The translations under genes were made by a program, and so were the position numbers. From assembly GCA_023409795.1 (NCBI GenBank), contig JAEYQX010000020.1:1-7426 (forward strand): DNA of 7,426 nucleotides. Reading direction: 5' to 3'. A model generated the notes under the pieces. The model ran no database searches and was not told the origin of the DNA. It saw only the letters and a program-made list of their open reading frames with translations. Of this stretch, positions 5,938 through 7,426 are shown in pieces (position 1 is the first letter of the stretch; every line of letters begins with the position of its first letter). The stretch comes from Pseudomonadota bacterium (GTDB taxonomy: Bacteria > Pseudomonadota > Alphaproteobacteria > Caulobacterales > Caulobacteraceae).

Positions 5938-5967
5938 AAAAAGCCCCGCCGCTTGTCGACGGGGCTT
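5938..5967 (-). terminator. Intrinsic terminator after fahA
   Basis: Read on the minus strand, AAGCCCCG (5967-5960) and CGGGGCTT (5948-5941) form an 8-bp stem, extendable past one mismatch, and the RNA continues into a U-run given by the A's at 5938-5942. It begins eight bases after the fahA stop codon. It ends the hmgA-fahA transcript and separates it from the HxlR gene. Confidence 0.85.
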
Positions 5968-5974
5968 CTTGCGC

Positions 5975-7279
5975 TCACGCCGCCGGGGCGGGGTGGATGA
6001 TGCCGGTGCAGTCGCCAAAGCCCAGGCTTACCCGGCCCTCGGCCTTCAGTTGGCCCGACAGGGACAGGGCGTCCCCGTCCAGCAGGAAGGTGCGCGTCTC
6101 GCCGGTCGGCAGGGTGATCGGCTCGGCCCCGCCGCGCGTCAGCTCCAGCAGGCTGCCGAGCCCGCTGCGATCCGGCGTCGAGATGGTGCCGGTGCCCAGC
6201 AGGTCGCCGGGGTTCAGGTTGCAGCCGCCGCTGGTGTGGTGGGCGATCATCTGGCCGATGGTCCAGTACATGTGCCGGGCGTGCGAGCGGCTGATGACGA
6301 CCGGCTCATGGCCCTCGGCCCGCATCCGGGCGGTGGACAGGCGCACCTCCAGCTCCAGGGCCAGGCCGCCGCGCGCCTGGTCTGCCTCGTCCTTTAGATA
6401 GGGCAGGACGTCCGGGTCACCCTCGGGCCGCGGCTGGGGCGCGATGCGATAGGGCTCCAGCGCCTCTGCCGTGACGATCCACGGCGAGACGGTGGTGATG
6501 AAGTTCTTGGCCAGGAAGGGGCCAAGCGGCTGGTATTCCCAGGCCTGGACATCGCGGGCGGACCAATCGTTCAGCAGGCACAGCCCGGCCATGTGGTCCC
6601 CGGTCTGCGACAGGGGAATGGGCTGGCCCAGGTCGTTGCCCTGGCCGATCCAGACGCCCAGCTCCAGCTCGAAGTCCAGCCGCTTGCTCGGGGCCAGGAC
6701 CGGGGCCTCGGCATCGGGGGCCTTAAGCTGGCCGTTCGGGCGGATCACCGGGGTGCCCGAGGCGCGCACTGACGAGGCCCGGCCGTGATAGCCGATGGGC
6801 ACGTGCTTGTAGTTCGGCAACAGCGGATTGTCCGGCCGGAACAGGGCCCCGACATTCATGGCGTGGTGAATGCCGACATAGAAGTCGGTGTAGTCGCCAA
6901 TGCGGGCCGGCAGGTGCAGCTGGCAGTCGGCGGCGGGGTGGAGCAGGGGTTCGACCCCGGCCCTTTGCCTTTCGTCTGACAGCAGGGCCGAGACCTGGAC
7001 CCGCAGGGCGCGGCGCAGGTCAGCGGGCGCACCCAGCAGGGCATTGAGGCTGTCGGCCGAGGCCAGCGCGGCCGCTGCCTGCGCCTCGCCGGTCAGCAGG
7101 CCCGATGCCGCCAGGGCCTTCAGGTCCAGGATCCGGTCGCCAATGGCCATGCCGCCACGCGGGGCATCACCCCTGGAAAAGACGCCCAGGGGCAGGTTCT
7201 GGATCGGGAAGTGGGGGTGGCCGTTGGCGCAGGCCACCCACGACATAAGCGAGGCGTCGTGGGTCTGGTCCAGAAGCAT
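5975..7279 (-). CDS. fahA: Fumarylacetoacetase
   Basis: A 434-residue fumarylacetoacetate hydrolase (EC 3.7.1.2), the last step of tyrosine/homogentisate breakdown, giving fumarate and acetoacetate in the cytosol. Seen: the N-terminal SH3-like domain with FPIQNLPLGVFS (24-35), then the catalytic domain. Metal ligands and active-site residues, matched to the mouse enzyme, are all present: Asp132, Tyr134 and the catalytic His139 in DYTDFYVGIHHAMNVG; Arg148; Tyr164 in GYHGRASSV; Glu204 and Glu206 in DFELELGVWIG; Asp238 and Gln245 in NDWSARDVQ; Lys258 in FLAKNF; and the GTGTIS loop (362-367). The length is normal for the family. The start ATG overlaps the hmgA stop (TAATG), so translation is probably coupled. 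A second Met at residue 12 is less likely because the upstream residues (LLDQTHDASLMSW) look like a normal family start. An intrinsic terminator follows directly. Confidence 0.97.
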   Translation of the reverse strand: MLLDQTHDASLMSWVACANGHPHFPIQNLPLGVFSRGDAPRGGMAIGDRILDLKALAASGLLTGEAQAAAALASADSLNALLGAPADLRRALRVQVSALLSDERQRAGVEPLLHPAADCQLHLPARIGDYTDFYVGIHHAMNVGALFRPDNPLLPNYKHVPIGYHGRASSVRASGTPVIRPNGQLKAPDAEAPVLAPSKRLDFELELGVWIGQGNDLGQPIPLSQTGDHMAGLCLLNDWSARDVQAWEYQPLGPFLAKNFITTVSPWIVTAEALEPYRIAPQPRPEGDPDVLPYLKDEADQARGGLALELEVRLSTARMRAEGHEPVVISRSHARHMYWTIGQMIAHHTSGGCNLNPGDLLGTGTISTPDRSGLGSLLELTRGGAEPITLPTGETRTFLLDGDALSLSGQLKAEGRVSLGFGDCTGIIHPAPAA

Positions 7280-7426
7280 TACTCAGGCTTGCCCTTCTCA
7301 AAGCCGGTCCAGCAGTCGTCGTAGTCGAGCTGCATCTGAGGGGTTTCCTCGGCCCACCTGGTCGTGCGGCTAGGCATCCCCGTCTCGAACATGAAGGCCA
7401 GGGTGGTGTGGATCTTGTGGGGTTTT
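7279..7426 (-). CDS. hmgA: Homogentisate 1,2-dioxygenase, C-terminal end
   Basis: Only the last 48 complete codons are visible; the gene enters from the right edge. They read KPHKIHTTLAFMFET (first 15 residues), continue through RTTRWAEETPQMQLDYDDCW, and end at TAA (7281-7279). The LAFMFET box followed by a 'TP.(Q).DY..CW' tail is the usual C-terminal end of homogentisate dioxygenase, the Fe(II) enzyme that opens homogentisate to maleylacetoacetate. The iron ligands lie upstream, outside the window. Direct linkage to fumarylacetoacetase, two steps later in the same pathway, with a one-base overlap supports the call. Maleylacetoacetate isomerase, needed between them, is not in the window. Confidence 0.87.
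   Translation of the reverse strand, partial: KPHKIHTTLAFMFETGMPSRTTRWAEETPQMQLDYDDCWTGFEKGKPE

Noticed and set aside
4873..5978. A 12-base inverted pair, GTGAGCGCAAGA (4873-4884) and TCTTGCGCTCAC (5967-5978), flanking the HxlR gene as if it were an inserted cassette.
   Set aside because: One or two inverted 12-mer matches are expected by chance in a window of this size, more so at high GC. The right copy overlaps the fahA stop and terminator, and there is no target duplication or transposase.
4792..6000. A 402-codon plus-strand open reading frame from the palindromic element through the HxlR gene into fahA.
   Set aside because: It is antisense to the tandem HxlR gene and the fahA terminator, begins inside the repeat, has no ribosome site, and its composition is that of a shadow frame.

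Overview
This window comes from a GC-rich alphaproteobacterium. The family Caulobacteraceae (a Brevundimonas, Caulobacter or Phenylobacterium type) fits best. The reasons are the strong G/C bias at third codon positions, a large TonB-dependent receptor with a typical 'DVVVTAQRR' start to the mature protein, and a dense intergenic palindromic repeat. The placement is inference; no rRNA or other phylogenetic marker is present.

Left half (1-4675): two divergent transcription units share a 118-base intergenic region (2298-2415). To the left, on the minus strand, lie an integral-membrane protein of the DUF1295 / steroid 5-alpha-reductase-like fold (1335-2297), an SDR oxidoreductase three bases downstream (444-1331), and the first 117 codons of a carotenoid-cleavage-oxygenase-family enzyme (1-351), which runs off the window edge. 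To the right, on the plus strand, lies a 733-residue TonB-dependent outer-membrane receptor (2416-4617) that ends at a strong intrinsic terminator. Together these look like a locus that imports a hydrophobic compound (apocarotenoid, stilbene/lignin dimer, terpenoid or steroid) and processes it by double-bond reduction, alcohol/ketone oxidoreduction and oxidative C=C cleavage. The substrate is not shown by the sequence. The two non-coding gaps of this locus are rich in dyad symmetry: a perfect 9-bp stem just upstream of the oxygenase ribosome site, a 6-bp dyad, and a 13-14 base word common to both gaps.

Middle (4676-4890): a convergent intergenic region carries a roughly 145-base element made of nested inverted repeats. 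It resembles a dispersed REP/MITE-like intergenic repeat.

Right half (4891-7426, all minus strand): a 317-residue regulator is built from two complete HxlR units in tandem. Upstream of it are fumarylacetoacetase (fahA) and the C-terminal end of homogentisate 1,2-dioxygenase (hmgA), overlapping as TAATG. The hmgA-fahA pair is the lower part of tyrosine/phenylalanine catabolism (homogentisate to fumarate and acetoacetate). An intrinsic terminator directly after fahA separates it from the regulator, so the HxlR gene probably has its own promoter.

I see no tRNA, rRNA, CRISPR array, insertion sequence or phage gene.
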